A program made the position numbers and the translations under genes. Below the pieces are notes generated by a model that saw only the letters and a list, made by a program, of their open reading frames with translations, made no database searches and was not told where the DNA came from. A stretch of 64,000 bases of DNA from Rhizoctonia solani (taxonomy: Eukaryota > Basidiomycota > Agaricomycetes > Cantharellales > Ceratobasidiaceae): contig NC_057377.1 in assembly GCF_016906535.1 (NCBI RefSeq), positions 1,798,001 through 1,862,000 on the forward strand. Direction: 5' to 3'. Below are positions 33,956 to 48,800 of the stretch, piece after piece (positions within the stretch are counted from its first letter, which is position 1; each line of letters opens with the position of its first letter).

Positions 33956-35101
33956 ATGTCTATGACTCTACGGGTGTCGAGAACGTTATCCAGAGTTCCT
34001 ACTCGGACCCTCGTCCGGCTCTATGCCTCCCAACCACCCGAAGCAGCAGAAAAGAAAGACAAGGGCCCGACGACACTGGTCCACCCACCTTCTCCACCAC
34101 TCGAATACGACAGACACCGTTCTCCCATCTCTTCACTCTCCAAAAACCCATGGGTGATTCGCGCCGTAAAAGCCATCGCACCGTTCATGGGCTACTATTC
34201 CAAAACGACAACCGCCATCCGAGAGACGAGGCCCATGTATGCCAAGTGCGGCGAGCGACTTGAACAGGAGACTGATTTCTTGTACAAGGGTGTGTTCCCG
34301 TTTGTCTCGATTCTATAATAACCCCCCCGTGAGCTCATATTGTTGGGATAGAATGCGCGCTCCCGCCGACGTATCAGACCTGGTTCCAATTCACACTCTT
34401 GCACGTTCTCATTCTTACTGCGCGACTACGGGCGCTCCCGCCTGATGATTCAAGGACGTACCAGGCTGAACTCATTAACCATTTTTTCTTGGATATCGAG
34501 CATCGGATGAGGGCCGTTCTTGGTGTGTCCCTTCCCTTTCTTTCCCTGGGCAAATAAACTAACGAACGGATGATCAGGTCCTAAAGTCCCCGAACGAATC
34601 GTCAAGGGATACCTCAACGAAATGCGCGACCAGTGGCGTGGCGGGGGTGTTGCATTCGACCTAGGGATCATTGACACCGACGCCACTCTGGCCGGAATGA
34701 TCTGGCGCAACCTCTTTGCTTCGCGCGGTGCTCCTCCTCCTCCTCCATCTTCATCATCTTCAAATTCATCTCTGCAAGACGGAAAGGAGAGAAGGGTCTT
34801 GTTGGCGAGTGCGCAGGATATCGAGTTGCCATCGTCGTTGTACAAGTTTGTTGTCCATGTGAGGAGAGAGTTGAAGCGTCTCGAGGGGATATCGGATGAG
34901 GATATCAAGTTGGGTCACATTGGAGAGTGGGGGGCGGTGTGTCTCTTTTTTTTCCCTTAGGTATTTTGGTTGTTGATTTGCTGATTGGGGTGTTAGGTAT
35001 CGTCTATTCAAGCACCCGAGGGAGCGGTGGATTACGAGGCGTGGCAGGCGACGGGGCAGACGATCAGGACGGGAGGAAAGCAGGCTGCTGCGAGTGGATG
35101 A
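33956..35101 (+). CDS. CBP3: Ubiquinol-cytochrome c chaperone, Cbp3-like
   Basis: Mitochondrial assembly factor for cytochrome bc1 (complex III); with Cbp6 it binds newly made cytochrome b at the mitoribosome exit. The start at 33956 gives an Arg/Ser/Thr-rich mitochondrial presequence (MSMTLRVSRTLSRVPTRTLV). The chaperone domain follows: KTTTAIRETRPMYAKCGERL, then across an intron ECALPPTYQTWFQFTLLHVL, the conserved YQAELINHFFLDIEHRMR, the next exon GPKVPERIVKGYLNEMRDQW, DLGIIDTDATLAGMIWRNLF and SSLYKFVVHVRREL. An insertion of five Pro and a Ser run (APPPPPSSSSSNSS) lies between the last two conserved blocks and is probably a flexible loop. The last exon ends with GGKQAAASG and TGA at 35099-35101. 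Confidence 0.85.
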
Positions 35102-35570
35102 TTTTGCTCGATTCGTAGGTCGCGGAGGATAAGGTCTGGATTATTTGGATGGGGTATGCCATGATGTTACGATTAAACACAGGAGCAATGAACCAATCTC
35201 TAATCTGCATACCGCAGAGAGTCGTATTGTCTTGGGCAACATCTTTTACAGAAAAAAAAAATGCATATTATGATGCAAGCGCCCAACTAGGCCCTGTATG
35301 CGCCAAGTGATATCGGTTAAATGTGTTGACAAGAGTGTGAATCAATCAGAGAAGCTGTCATTGATCTTCATAGCTACATTGTGTTCCTGGATACACTCGA
35401 TCTGCCTCTGCGACTTGAACAGCCGCAGTCCCCGTCGCAAGTACTTAGCCTACGCAGCCGAATCTTCGCAATAAACTGCTGTTCATTGGTTCACCCCAGC
35501 CTCCAGACCTACACACATTCATTGAAAATCATCGAATTTTATCTATGCTAAATTAACAATATGAATAGCT
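35102..35570. other. Intergenic between convergent CBP3 and HEM13
   Basis: A 469-bp stretch between convergent stop codons. No gene seen; it should hold both 3' UTRs. Confidence 0.55.
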
Positions 35571-36850
<1,280 letters not shown>

Positions 36851-38754
36851 GGTGGTGGTGGACGACTTGAGGATCTACGATTGGATTCGATTTTTTTTTT
36901 CTTCCTCCTTTAGGGATGTTATGTATTTAAGGTGGAGGTGATCGCCGATCATCACTGGTCAATTGCCCCCCACACACAGAATAGCGGCCATTTGCCGGCG
37001 GCGAGCCCTGAAGTATTTCATATGTGTCGTGCCGGGTCTCACCGGAAGCGCTCGGAGCCTTGATTGGGAGTCTTGTGTGTCGGACCTCGTTGATGAAGGC
37101 CAGGGAAAATTAAGGGCGAGTTGAACTCTATTCCGGGTTGGTTTGATTCTGTTGTATATCCGTATAGTCGACTTGGGTTAATGAGATTGGATGCACGAAT
37201 CATAAATCCCATGGTTCGGAATGCGCGCTGGAGAGAGGGCCTGGAGTGCATGACTGGGTCTTGACCGACTGATAAAAGCGACAGTATTTGAGTCATGTTT
37301 TGAGACTTGGGTATGATCGTGTCTCTGGACTTTACAGGAATGATGTGGAATGGCCTCAAATGGTATGAGTGCCGGTTCCAACCGGCATTATATCCATCTC
37401 GGGGCGTCATTTTTATTTGGGAGTTTGTATTTCGCGAAATGAATCCAAATTGTTAGTACAGTAGACTCTTGTTCCGTGCTTGTTGATGGGCTCCAATCAA
37501 GGTAGCTGAAACCCGGATTCCAGCCATCTTCTTGGCTAAACGGCAATAAACCCTCTCAAAAGGAGCATAGAATGAACGAGCGTGGAGTGAGAATCTACTG
37601 TATACTACATGATAGATGAATGACGGTTGTTCGGCCCTTGGTCTTTAGTTATACTCACGGTAATATCTGGGCGGCAGTATAGTATATTTAACCCGCATAT
37701 AATACCGAGACTACTGTTCGCCCATCCAGTTCTCTGAAGCCCGGGTAAAACTGTTGGCAAAGAGCTACGGGATGCTTGTAACTTTCACCTTGAATATTCA
37801 GGTTGTGACTACTTGAATGCAGACCACCAAAGGGCTCGACGTAAATAGTGGTATCCACAAGGTTCAAGCTCATTTAACGATAGGAACTCGAGTTGGAACA
37901 AGCTGTGTGCCTCCTGGATGTGGCCTATTCTTATCTAATAATGGAACAAGGTCTTAGGCGAGTAAGGATGTCAATCATGGCAGGTCGAATAAAAGTTTTG
38001 AAGAATTTGAGTATCAAGTTACGAGCTTGTAGTCACGAGATAACCATAAAGTAGACACACCGATAGGGGACTCTACATATGAAGAAAACGACTGTTCACG
38101 GACTCTATCGCAGGAATCCCATTTTGCTAATGTAATTGCCCCCCTGTCGTTTAATACAGCCGCTTTCGTGTAATTTCAATACTATACCATCGTATCGCCA
38201 CTTTGTACAGCCAGGTGCGTCTTCTTGTACTCAGGGACCTACTAGTCTTCTTAAAAGTCACTTTTAATATATTTCTCAAAATTGTCTGCGCAGTCGCTTG
38301 TACTGGGGGCTCCTTTGAATTGTAGCTAGAGCGACAAGACCCCAGGAGTTGAAGCAAGGCTGGACCCTGAGCTTGGTTGTTGTTTGGTTACCACGGCCAG
38401 TCCACAACCGCGCGCCATGGATCGCGAAAGCCAAATTAAGCGCGCTTATAGACATCTTTGCGTGAATCAGATGTGTCATTCTGTTGCTGCAGAATGATAG
38501 ACCTGTCTTGTTCTTTGTGCCTGTATTCCAACACAACGACTTCTATTGGTATTTCACATGAGTTCTGTCATTGACACTGGCCTCGTCCAATGCACATATT
38601 GAGGTATGTATGGTGTTCATGACTTGGAGAAGAAAATCTATTTTATGTTCATTTGCGCCGAGTAGATGATGCAGGCGAACTTTTTGATTTTGATTTTTCA
38701 GGAACAAAAAGTTATGGTTCTTTTGGCGATCCGCGGGGTCAATTACATATCTAG
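36851..38754. other. Intergenic between HEM13 and the P450 pair
   Basis: About 1.9 kb without a supported gene. A T-rich run near 36887-36906 lies upstream of HEM13. The short open frames at 37040-37410 and 38280-38540 have no family signature. Confidence 0.5.
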
Positions 38755-38801
38755 GTCGGTCATGATTCTGCCCGAATGCCCGGAATAAGTTCCTTCTCTC
38801 C
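38755..38801 (+). promoter_or_regulatory. Conserved upstream block, P450 gene 1
   Basis: The block starts GTCGGTCATGATT and continues TGCCCGAATGCCCGGAATAA. A near copy lies at 42886-42932. The distance to the ATG is almost equal (314 and 317 bp), which suggests a retained regulatory segment of the duplicated P450 promoter. Confidence 0.55.
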
Positions 38802-38944
38802 AGACTTTGTCCCACTTGGCTGCTCAAACGCCATATTCGGTAGTCTCCTTCAAAGCCAATACGTACCAAAACTTGGTCATTCATGACGCGATACATAGCC
38901 CTCGGACCTCCCAGCCTACAACCACCCGGACCGTCTGATTCGAG

Positions 38945-38950
38945 TATAAA
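38945..38950 (+). promoter_or_regulatory. TATA box of P450 gene 1
   Basis: GAGTATAAAAACC lies about 124 bp before the ATG at 39069; the paralogue has AAGTATAAAACTC in the same context. Confidence 0.5.
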
Positions 38951-39068
38951 AACCGACCTCTCGAGCAGCTTGAACGCAACATCTTGCCAGAAATACTCGA
39001 ACTCGACGTATCCCTAAGCGACTCAAAGTCTGTCGGTCTAAACATTTTACTCCGCTCTAATTGCTACA

Positions 39069-41540
39069 ATGTCTCACACTATCAAATGGGGAGCCGGGCT
39101 CTCGGTCGCTCTACGGTCGCTCCCAGCTTTAATTTTTCCTCCAGCCATTTCTATCATTACTCCTACTCTACTCGCCCAAACCGTGCCTCTAGATTCCAGA
39201 CCTGAGCTTTTACAAGAATTTCTAGGATTGCCAGTCCTGGTTCAAGCCGCTGCTATTTGGGTTGGCTTTGTTGTCTTGCGGAACTTGATTCAGCGGTTAC
39301 AGCGTCGTGCCGATAGAAGGCGCCTTGGTCCCGATGTAATCGAAGTACCGCGGGTAAAACTAAGTTGGCCGTGGAATCTTGACTTTATTCCATTGTCGAT
39401 TCGTACTCGCGAAGCTGGTAAGCTGATGGTTTAGTTTGGCATGTATCGAATTAAACAAAATAACCACCATATGGATCAGGTTATTGCGGGGAGCCATTCG
39501 GTCAGCTTGCCAGTGAGTATGGCTATACATTCAACCTAGGATTGTTCGGAGAAGATCAGGTATGTTAGGGGTTTGCTACTAAAATAACGCCCACCTAATT
39601 AGGGTGTCCTATACAGATTGTGACCATCGAGCCCGAGAATATCAAAGCTATACTGAGCACTGATTTTAATAGTTTTGAGAAAGGTGAGAGAAATGTTGAT
39701 ATCAGCTTTATAATCGCCGGTTATACTGACCTTTAAATAGGACCTAAAGTTCAGGAGAAGATGGAGAGTGTTCTAGGAAAGGGCATTTTTAATTCTGATG
39801 GTACATCGTCAATCTTAGTCTAATAGTGTGTATTTACTTACCATCATAACTAGGCGACATGTGGAAATTCCATCGTGGAATGACTCGGCCGTATTTCTCC
39901 CGTGACCGCATCTCCCACTTCAACAATTTCGCCCGTCACTCTGACCTCGCCATCTCTAAAATTCTCGCTCGACTCAACGAGCCTGCTCGACCTGGCTTGC
40001 CTATGGCGGTGGACATCCAGGATCTGGTCGGTCGATTCACTCTCGATTCCGGAACCGAGTTCTTGTTTGGCCGAGACGTTTGTTCCCTCGAGTCGCCCCT
40101 ACCTTATCCACAAGAAAAACCCAAAGACGGTGCGGCATCGTTTTCGATGGCATTTGGGCGTGCACAGGACTTCATGGCACATCGTTTCTCATTAGCGGAA
40201 CTGTGGGCATGGCTAGAGCTTTTCTGGAATCGTACGGAACAAGACATGGACATCATCAACGCATTTGTGACCCCGCTATTAACGAATAAATTGGAAGAGA
40301 AACGAGCACTTGGATCGGATGTAAAATCTAACTCTGTGACGAGCGATGGCGTTGCGAATGAATTAGAAGAAGCCCAGGATACTTTATTAGATCATTTGCT
40401 TCGGCTAACCGATGGTAGGTGGGTATCATATATGCACGCTTCATTTGCTGACAGCAAGACAGACATCTCCGTGATCAAAGACGAGCTCATCAACATCCTG
40501 GTAGCCGCTCGTGATACAGTGGGTACCAGATCAATATTCCTTTAAACTAGTCGCAAACAATTGAGTAGACAGCTTCGACCTTAACGTTTGCGGTGTATTT
40601 ACTAGCTGAGAACCCTCAAGTCATGGCGAAACTCCGTGAAGAGGTTCTCAATCGCCTGGGAGCATCCAACCATCCTACCTCGGAAGACTTCAAGCAGATG
40701 AAGTATCTGAGGGCTGTATTGAATGAAACTCTGAGGTTTGTATATATCTACTTACATTCTACAGTGGTAATAATTTAGGATTTGGCAGGCTATTCCCAGC
40801 TGTACCCATGAACGAGCGTGCTGCCGCCAAGTCCACGGTTTTGCATTCTGGGGGAAAGAAGTACTATGTCCCAGCTGGAGCCAAGTAAGTAGACTCTCCT
40901 TTTCATGGTACTTCCACTTATCGACTCCATCAGTATGTCATATTCTGTAATACACATGCATAGACGCAAAGATCTCTGGGGTGTAAGTCTCCGTTATACT
41001 TCGACTGTTGAATTTTATCGTAAATTTATTTAGCCGGATGCTGAAGATTTTGACCCCGAACGATGGCTAGATGAACGATTAAAGAAATACGTGACCCCAA
41101 ACCCGTTCATTTTCCTGCCCTTCAACGCGGGTCCCCGTATCGTAAGTACAGCATCTCAAGGTGCAATTTCCCCAGCTGACATTTTTTTAGTGCCTTGGTC
41201 AACAATTTGCATACAAGTAAGTCTCGACGTCTCCCTTTATGAATAAAAAGTACTTAACAAACGTATATATATAGCGAAGCCTCGTACTTCCTTTCTCGCC
41301 TTCTGCAGCGCGTAGAGTCGATTGAACTTGTTCCCGATGCCTTTCAAGACGGCACTCTGCCACCGCCTGAGTGGAAGAACGGAGAAGGCCGCAAGGCCTA
41401 TGAGAAGGTGTGGCCGAAGAGCCATCTGACAATCTACTGCAATGTAAGTTTTGATATCTTAAGTTTATCCCATAAGTGCTAAAGCTGTTCAGGGTGGGCT
41501 CTGGGTCAGGATGAAGGAAGCTACTCCGGCTACAGAATAA
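39069..41540 (+). CDS. Cytochrome P450, membrane-anchored (gene 1)
   Basis: A fungal class II P450 mono-oxygenase, probably in the ER membrane. The N-terminus is a hydrophobic anchor (LPVLVQAAAIWVGFVVLRNL) followed by the basic stretch [20 protein letters not shown]. After several introns come [20 protein letters not shown] (C-helix region with the heme-contacting WKFHR), the I-helix AARDT joined across an intron to TASTLTF, the K-helix ExxR in [31 protein letters not shown], and the PERF-like region [14 protein letters not shown]. The heme-binding loop is FNAGPRI joined across an intron to CLGQQFAY, so the Cys ligand begins a new exon. The C-terminus is WVRMKEATPATE. It resembles the CYP63-type families of white-rot fungi, but the family assignment and substrate are uncertain. 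Confidence 0.85.
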
Positions 41541-42885
41541 GCATCTCTTTACAGTGTCAGTTAATTTTCTATCATATAATGAGTCCCTATTCTGTGATGC
41601 GCTACGGGGCTCAAAATGTGGAACCGTTTTGTTCTTCAGCGCTATATATGATCGATTTCTCAATATCAACACACTAGTCAATAAATTCGCTTCATAATTG
41701 CTTGCTACCTTGTTATAGCGCAGTTGAAGAGTATTAATCTTCATTTACTAACAATCTTCTCGGCAAGTTGTAAGGGTTGCACGATAATCGTATGACAATT
41801 CCCATTGTATGCGTTATCCTTGCGTTACATGATTACACTCATCTCTCACCTTGCCTGCTCCCCTGTGTTTTGACTACGCTTGGTTGTCGACTATATACGT
41901 TGATTGGGTTTGTCCTGTTTACGCATATATCGTGACCGTGCACCTTACAGGGTCCTAGGTGACTCCCCATCCTGACTTTGTCTTTACTCTTATTCAGTCT
42001 TACAACTTATCATTCGACCTGATTTTGTCACAGGTTAAGTCTATATAAATACAATAAGTAGAGGATTTAAGCAAAATTTGACACCTTTTCCTCGTCACTT
42101 CTTCCACTATGTGTTTTATCCGACACCCCACATAACCGATGCACATTCATCTATTCCCAAGAACAAGCCCGTTCTCTCCAGCGCGGAACTTACCTTTTAT
42201 CAAGGTATCATAGACGATCAAGAATTGTGATGTAATCTTTAGTGCTCTTGCTACAGCTCTCGATTTATTTACCTCCTTGCTGCTACAGTACAAACGCGGT
42301 TGGATGCTTTATTATATTCACGTTGGATCTTGTGTTCACCGAGGCTTTAGTAATTCATAAATAAAACCCAATAGGGAAAGAGAGAGTTAAATTTGGGCTG
42401 TTCATTGTATGTAGGGCTCCTTTCAACGATACTCTTATCAGTGTATGCAAATCAGTAGTTAGGAAAGGAAGAGACCATGAATTTTAGGGGACCATTGCAG
42501 TGTGTGCGTCCTTGAGCTACTGTGTTCATGACTCTGACTTCTGCTTACCGCTTTTCATGGTTCATCTATGCCCCAGAATACTTGCCTCTACCACTGGAGG
42601 AAGTTGGTCATGTCTTCGACTTCCTTGATGTGTATGGGCACGTGCTCTCCACAAATTTGAAATTATCGCCTGAATTATCACATGAATTGAGTCCACAATG
42701 TGACATTGACGTCAGCTCCTCTTCGTGAGATTCTCAGAAGTGTCTTTCCCGGACTTTAGTTAAGGAGGAAGTCTAAAGTGTCCTTTTACACCCAACAGGC
42801 CGTGCGTATGGAACAATATATATATATATCTTTTTGAAAGAAGTTGCGGTTTTGTGGCAGCGTGAAAGCTTCCTGGAGCAGGTGA
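41541..42885. other. Intergenic between the two P450 genes
   Basis: No supported gene. A duplicated copy of the P450 upstream region starts near the right end. A short open frame at 42522-42728 has no family signature. Confidence 0.5.
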
Positions 42886-42932
42886 GTCGGTCATGATTTT
42901 GCCCGACTGCCCGAACTAAACCTCTTCTCTCG
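42886..42932 (+). promoter_or_regulatory. Conserved upstream block, P450 gene 2
   Basis: Near copy of 38755-38801 (shared GTCGGTCATGATT, then TGCCCGA and TTCTCTC), 317 bp before the ATG at 43203. Confidence 0.55.
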
Positions 42933-43094
42933 GAAATCCCACTCCAGCTAGCCAATCACAGGGCGGTCAGGCGCAACCCATAAAATGTTGGAATGCTTCC
43001 AAATGCCAATACATGCTATGAGTTGGTCATGCGCGGTACGCAATACATGGACCTCGGACCATTACGCTGAGGCCCCTCAATTGGCCAACTCAAG

Positions 43095-43100
43095 TATAAA
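43095..43100 (+). promoter_or_regulatory. TATA box of P450 gene 2
   Basis: AAGTATAAAACTC lies about 108 bp before the ATG. Confidence 0.5.
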
Positions 43101-43202
43101 ACTCCCCGTCGAACTGGCTACATTACAGTATCTATTTAAGTCGGTTCGGACTTAATCTCCTGCTGGTCCTCCCAAAATATCTACTGAAATACGAGTACTG
43201 CA

Positions 43203-45646
43203 ATGCTCAAATGGGGAGCTGGGCTTTCGATCGTTCTACGGTCTCTCCCTGCTTTATTAATCCCCCCACTGACTTCCATCCTTGCCCCTCATTTACTTGC
43301 CCAAGCCGTATCTCGGAATTCTGCACCTAAAGCTTTAGAAACGTTTCTCGGACTTCCATTCGTGGTTCAAGTTGCCACTTTTTGGTTTGCTTTTGTTGCT
43401 TTGAGAAGCTTTATTCAGGACTACCAGCGTCGGGCTGACAGAAGGCGGCTCGGCCCAGACGTGATTGAGGTGCCACGGGTGAAATTAAGTTGGCCGTGGA
43501 ATCTTGACTTTATTCCATTTGCGATTCGTAGCCGTGAATCTGGTGGGTCCACAGCTCAGCTTTATACGAGGGAATCAAAAATAACCACTATATGATCAGA
43601 ATATTGTGGGGCGGCGTGGAGTAGACTCGCCAACGAATATGGGTATACATTCAACCTCAGACTTTTGGGAGGGGATCAGGTACTTTCAAAAATACCTCGA
43701 AGAGAACTTACTAATGATTGTTATTTCATCGTTAGATCGTGACTATGGAGCCCGAAAATATTAAAGCTATTTTGAGCACTGATTTCAACAGCTATGAGAA
43801 AGGTGCGGTAAATGGCAACGTTTGGTCGTGAATGATAATAACGTCAGGATAGGGCCTTTATTTCAGCAGAAGATGGACAGTGTTCTCGGAAAGGGCGTCT
43901 TCAATGCTGATGGTAAGTATTCAATTACAATCTATTGGTATGATTTCTGAATCTTACAATGATCATCAGGTGATATGTGGAAGTTCCACCGTGGAATATC
44001 TCGACCGTACTTTTCTCGCGACCGCATCTCCCACTTTGATAATTTCGCTCGCCATTCTGACATCGCCATATCGAAGATTCTTTCCAGGCTCAACGAGTCT
44101 GCTCGACCCGGTTTGCCCGTCGCGGTCGATTTTCAAGACGTCGTTGCTCGATTTACACTCGACTCTGGAACCGAGTTCTTATTTGGACAAGACGTTCGTT
44201 CCTTGGCCGCGCGTCTGCCTTATCCTCAGGAGAAACCTCAGGACGATAGCGCATCGTTTGCGGTGGCGTTTGGACGTGCCCAAGATCTCTTGGCTGATCG
44301 CTTTTCATGGGCACATTTATGGCCATGGCTGGAGCTTTTCTGGAATCGTACAGAACAAGAAATGGAGGTCATTGATGCATACGTGACCCCGATCTTGAAG
44401 AGGAAATTGGAAGAAAAACACGACCTTGGCTTGCACGCTAAGTCCAAGACTGTGATGGATGGTAACCAATTGGAAGAGGCAGGCGATACTTTGCTGGATC
44501 ATTTGGTCCAGTTAACCGATGGTGAGTGGATATGGTATGTGGGTATTTCATTTCCTAACAGGAAGGTAGATATTTCTGTTATCAAAGACGAGCTCATTAA
44601 TATCCTGGTAGCTGCTCGTGATACTGTACGTACCAATCTCCTGTCCCTAAAGCAATTGCAAACTATTCAGTAGACCGCTGCAACCTTGACATTCGCCGTT
44701 TACATGCTGGCGGAACGACCCCAAATCATGGCTAAACTCCGTGAGGAGATCTTGAGTCGTTTAGGAACATCCAATTATCCTACCCCCGAGGACTTCAAGG
44801 AGATGAAGTATCTCAGGGCTGTACTAAACGAGACTCTTAGGTTCGCTACTACTTCCTTACGGTCTGCATTAGTGGTAATTAAGAGCTTGGCAGATTGTTC
44901 CCAGCTGTACCAATGAATGAACGTACTGCCGTCAAGTCCACGGTTTTGCATTCTGGCGGAAAGAAGTACTATGTTCCAGCTGGAGCTAAGTAAGTGGGGT
45001 TTGATGGTTATAGCCTCCCACTCATTGACTACATTAGTATGCCATATTCTGTAATACATATGCATCGACGCAAAGATCTCTGGGGTGTGAGTCTATATTC
45101 TCTTTTTACCCATCGGTTTTGAACGTATAGTGATGCAGCCTGACGCCGAGGACTTTGACCCCGAACGGTGGCTGGATGAACGACTGAAAAAATACGTGAC
45201 CCCAAACCCGTTCATTTTCCTGCCCTTCAATGCTGGTCCCCGAATTGTGAGTGCTACGTATCAGAGCGACTCTTATTCAACTAACACTTTGTTAGTGTCT
45301 TGGCCAACAATTTGCATACAAGTAAGCGCAAAATTCGGTCCTGATCACGGAAATATTTACCCAAAGACGCATATAGTGAAGCATCGTACTTCCTTTCTCG
45401 CCTTCTGCAGCGTGTAGAGTCGATTGAGCTTGTTCCCGAGGCCTTTCCAGATGGTACTTTGCCACCGCCTGAGTGGAAGAACGGAGAGGGACGCGGGGTC
45501 TATGAGAAGGTGTGGCCAAAGAGTCATCTAACAATCTACTGCAACGTAAGGTTTCTATGTCATGAGTTAATGCCTAAGGGTACTGAGAACCCATCCAGGG
45601 TGGATTGTGGGTCAAGATGAAAGAAGTCGCCCAAGTTACAGAATAA
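43203..45646 (+). CDS. Cytochrome P450, tandem paralogue (gene 2)
   Basis: Close paralogue of the gene at 39069 with the same exon order. The anchor is [20 protein letters not shown], followed by [20 protein letters not shown] as in gene 1. Then [20 protein letters not shown], the I-helix AARDT joined to TAATLTF, the K-helix [51 protein letters not shown], and the heme loop FNAGPRI joined to CLGQQFAY. It ends [12 protein letters not shown]. Every motif needed for activity is open, so both copies are probably functional. Differences concentrate in the N-terminus and in the region between the C and I helices, where substrate recognition sites lie, so the two may have diverged in substrate. No function is known. 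Confidence 0.85.
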
Positions 45647-45822
45647 AGTATTTGATTGCATTGCTGGTGCTGGTGCTAGTATGTGTCTTTCAAACATTTC
45701 CTACTGTGTAATTTAGAACTCGAAAAATGACGTCCATTAATCAATCGTGTTGCATAATTGATTTCAAGTCATCATTACAGTAATCTACTGGGCTTAGCCC
45801 CTAGTCGTTTAGAACACATAAT

Positions 45823-48800
45823 TCAGTTCCAAGGTATTGATCTCCTCCATTTACTAACAATCCTCTCGCATGTCAGCACCAAACCTGCAGATAGCCTCAC
45901 GGCCCTTTCTTCATCCCTTCCTCCGACCCCAGGCGCACGTTCGCCTTTATCCAATCCCTCAAACACCGTTGATGCCCACTGTCCTATTCCCAGCAACAAA
46001 TCTGCCTTCTCCAGAGCAAAAGTTTGTCCCTCGTCTAGCTCCAATGCGCTATCGAGAACTGTGAGTGCGAGCTCCAGTGCTCCCGCTATGACTCCGGCTT
46101 CAGTTCCTTCTTCGCCGCCGTTACGCGAAAGTGGTCGCGTACCGACGGCCAGTGCCAGTTCTGCTGCATCTGGGGCCAAGACGTGCAGGAAAGGTGGAGA
46201 ATGTCTCGCAGCATGGAGTAGAACGGCCAAAGTTCCCAAAAGATGGGCCATCACAAGTGGACTGAGAATCATCCCTGTCCCAGCCCCCGCCTTCAGATGC
46301 CCTCCATTTCTCGCGTAGGCTTCGTGCGTCATTGATGATTGGAGGTGAGCCCAGAACCGATGGATCAATGGGCTGACAAAGTATTCAGCTGCCACTTGCG
46401 CGAAGGGAATAACCGGGGTTTGGCTAGAGAGATACCCAAGTTTCAACTGGGAGTCTGAACCGGCCGGAGTGACGCCCGGCGCTCGTTTGTGACCGACACG
46501 CAGCGACCTTTCGCGAACAATCTGAGGTATAGACTCTTCGGTCTCCTCTTTACTACGCCTGATCGCCATGCCACTCAGATCGTCCACGAGGGTGGATACT
46601 TGAGAACCCATCCCTTCTATCAACTGTTTCCTAGGCCCTTCGATACGATTTGCTGGTGGAGGAAGATCGCTTTCGCGCATATACTTCAAATGAGCGGCCT
46701 CAGGCAGAACCTTGCTTGGGAAGTCGACTCGCGGGCGTTTGGATGTGTCACTAGGAGGCGGAGGAATGGGCAGGCCCGCAAGTTCGCGCGCACCTAACGC
46801 CAGCGCATTGAGCATTGTGAATCTCTGAGAAGTAGAGTATTGGTGGTGAAAGAACTGCTCAATGATCGTTCTGGGCTGCTGGTAAGCATAAAAGGAAGAA
46901 AACATATAAAACGACCTACGGGGCAGCCTTGGTCGGACAGCATGCGACCAGCGCAACCAGAACACTTTGCCTCCTCTCCTCGAATCTATCTAGCTCATAG
47001 TTGTCTTGTAGCCCCATAAACAGGTAGGCCAGATTGATTGCGTTTTCCTCTGTTTGCTCTTGTCAGGATAAATCTATCTTACACCATACATACACAACTC
47101 ACCGAGTTCACTTCCGTACCCCCTCTTCTTCCTCACAAGCTCCGCCCCGACTTCCAGCGCCAGCTCCACCCTGGCCTTCTCGTCTTCTGCATCCCCACCA
47201 CCTCTTCCTCCCGTGATCCCCATTCCTCTCCTCGTTTTGTTCCCCAGACCGAATCCTTCCGCTGGCTGCACCTCCACCGCGTTCTTTGGCGCTTCCACAA
47301 GTAGTGCTCCTAGTTCTGCAAGGTATACTGGACGAGGTATGGGGCGGCGTCGTAGGGTCGGGTCTGCCAGCTCTGATGGGGTTGGTGAAGGGGCGCGGGA
47401 AGATGTAGGAGAGGGCGAGGTGTAGCCAACCAAAGAGTCGTCATCCGAGTCCGGCTCAGCAGCTGCGCTGCTTTGTTTCTGTGCTAATGATGGATCGATA
47501 GAGGGCTCGTCTGCCTTTGAGCTCCTTTGCGCCTGACTCATTGGGTCTTGTGCAGGCTGTGTTTCTTCGTATCGAAGAGTGTTCAATATGTCCATTGCCT
47601 CTGTTCGCAACTCCTGCGCCCAGGCCTGCCACTCTGCCTTCTTTTCTCTTCCGATATCACCACTCTCCGTATTATTATTATCCTCCCATCCCCCAAAGTT
47701 CAGCTTGCCTCCCGACACGATCTCTGCGACCAACATCCCACATCTCCGTACAGCTTCGTCTCGATGAGATAGATACGTGCCTACAGATCGAATAAACGTA
47801 GGGGAAGTCGATGTCTTGACGATTAGCGGGTGAAGTTTTGATCCGTCAGTCGTAGCCGGCGGAGATGGGGGGAACGTCGAGGAAAGGCCTTCAGTTGCAC
47901 GGACAGATGTCTCCTGAAAGCGGGCGATCAACCCGCCAAGCGTAAGCACCAGCACACTGGTCAGATCTACCAAACGAGCTCAGTACGGTTCGGGACTACA
48001 GGGGTTGACATACATCGATGTTCACTCAGTAATGCTCTCGAGATGTGCTGAGAATCTGTCCATCGTGCCAAAACGTATTCCAAGAGGACAGATAGTCCAT
48101 TATTCTCCTGGTCGTCATGTTCCAGAGTAATATCGTTTTGCAGAACGTCATCCACAAGATTTGCATCAATCTCCGTTACTCGAGTTGCGTACGGTTCAGC
48201 TTGGGCTACAACTGCCCATCTGACCAACGCACGACTTATTCGTGAGCTCCACGACCGCCCACTTCCGAGCACAACGTTCCACACTTCCGGAGGAGCCTCG
48301 ATCACAGACCCAAAGAACAGAGCGAATAGCCGGCTAACTTCACGGTACGTCAGTTGTCCATCTTGTTCCTCAGCTGTGCTTGTTGGCAAAGACATAGAGT
48401 GGTGGATGAATGTTAGCAAGGATTGCACGAAACTGAAAAGCACCGTGCCGGGTAGGTTTTGTGTCGTCTGGCTCCAGACTCGACCGTACTTGTCGTCCCA
48501 ATGGGCCAAGCATGCTCGCAAAGTGGCCAAGAAAAATAGACCATCCGCGAAATGTCCGGTTTGTGCAAGTTTTGTGATCGTCTGAGCCAGTTTACTTGTA
48601 GTCTCTGTCGAAACTACAGAGCTATAAGCATGACTGGCTGGATGGTGTATGTGAACCCACATTGGCCATTCGTGGCAACCGAATGGATAATTCGCTCAGT
48701 CGCTTTACACGTCTCTAACATAAACTCTCTGCGAAACATATGTATCAGCGAGCTTCTGTGGTTCTTCAATGGTGGACGTACCTCGGAGCTAGCACACCTC

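Noticed and set aside
45758..46318. 186-codon plus-strand frame, Ser/Pro-rich
   Set aside because: It is antisense to the last exon of TEL2 and has no family signature.
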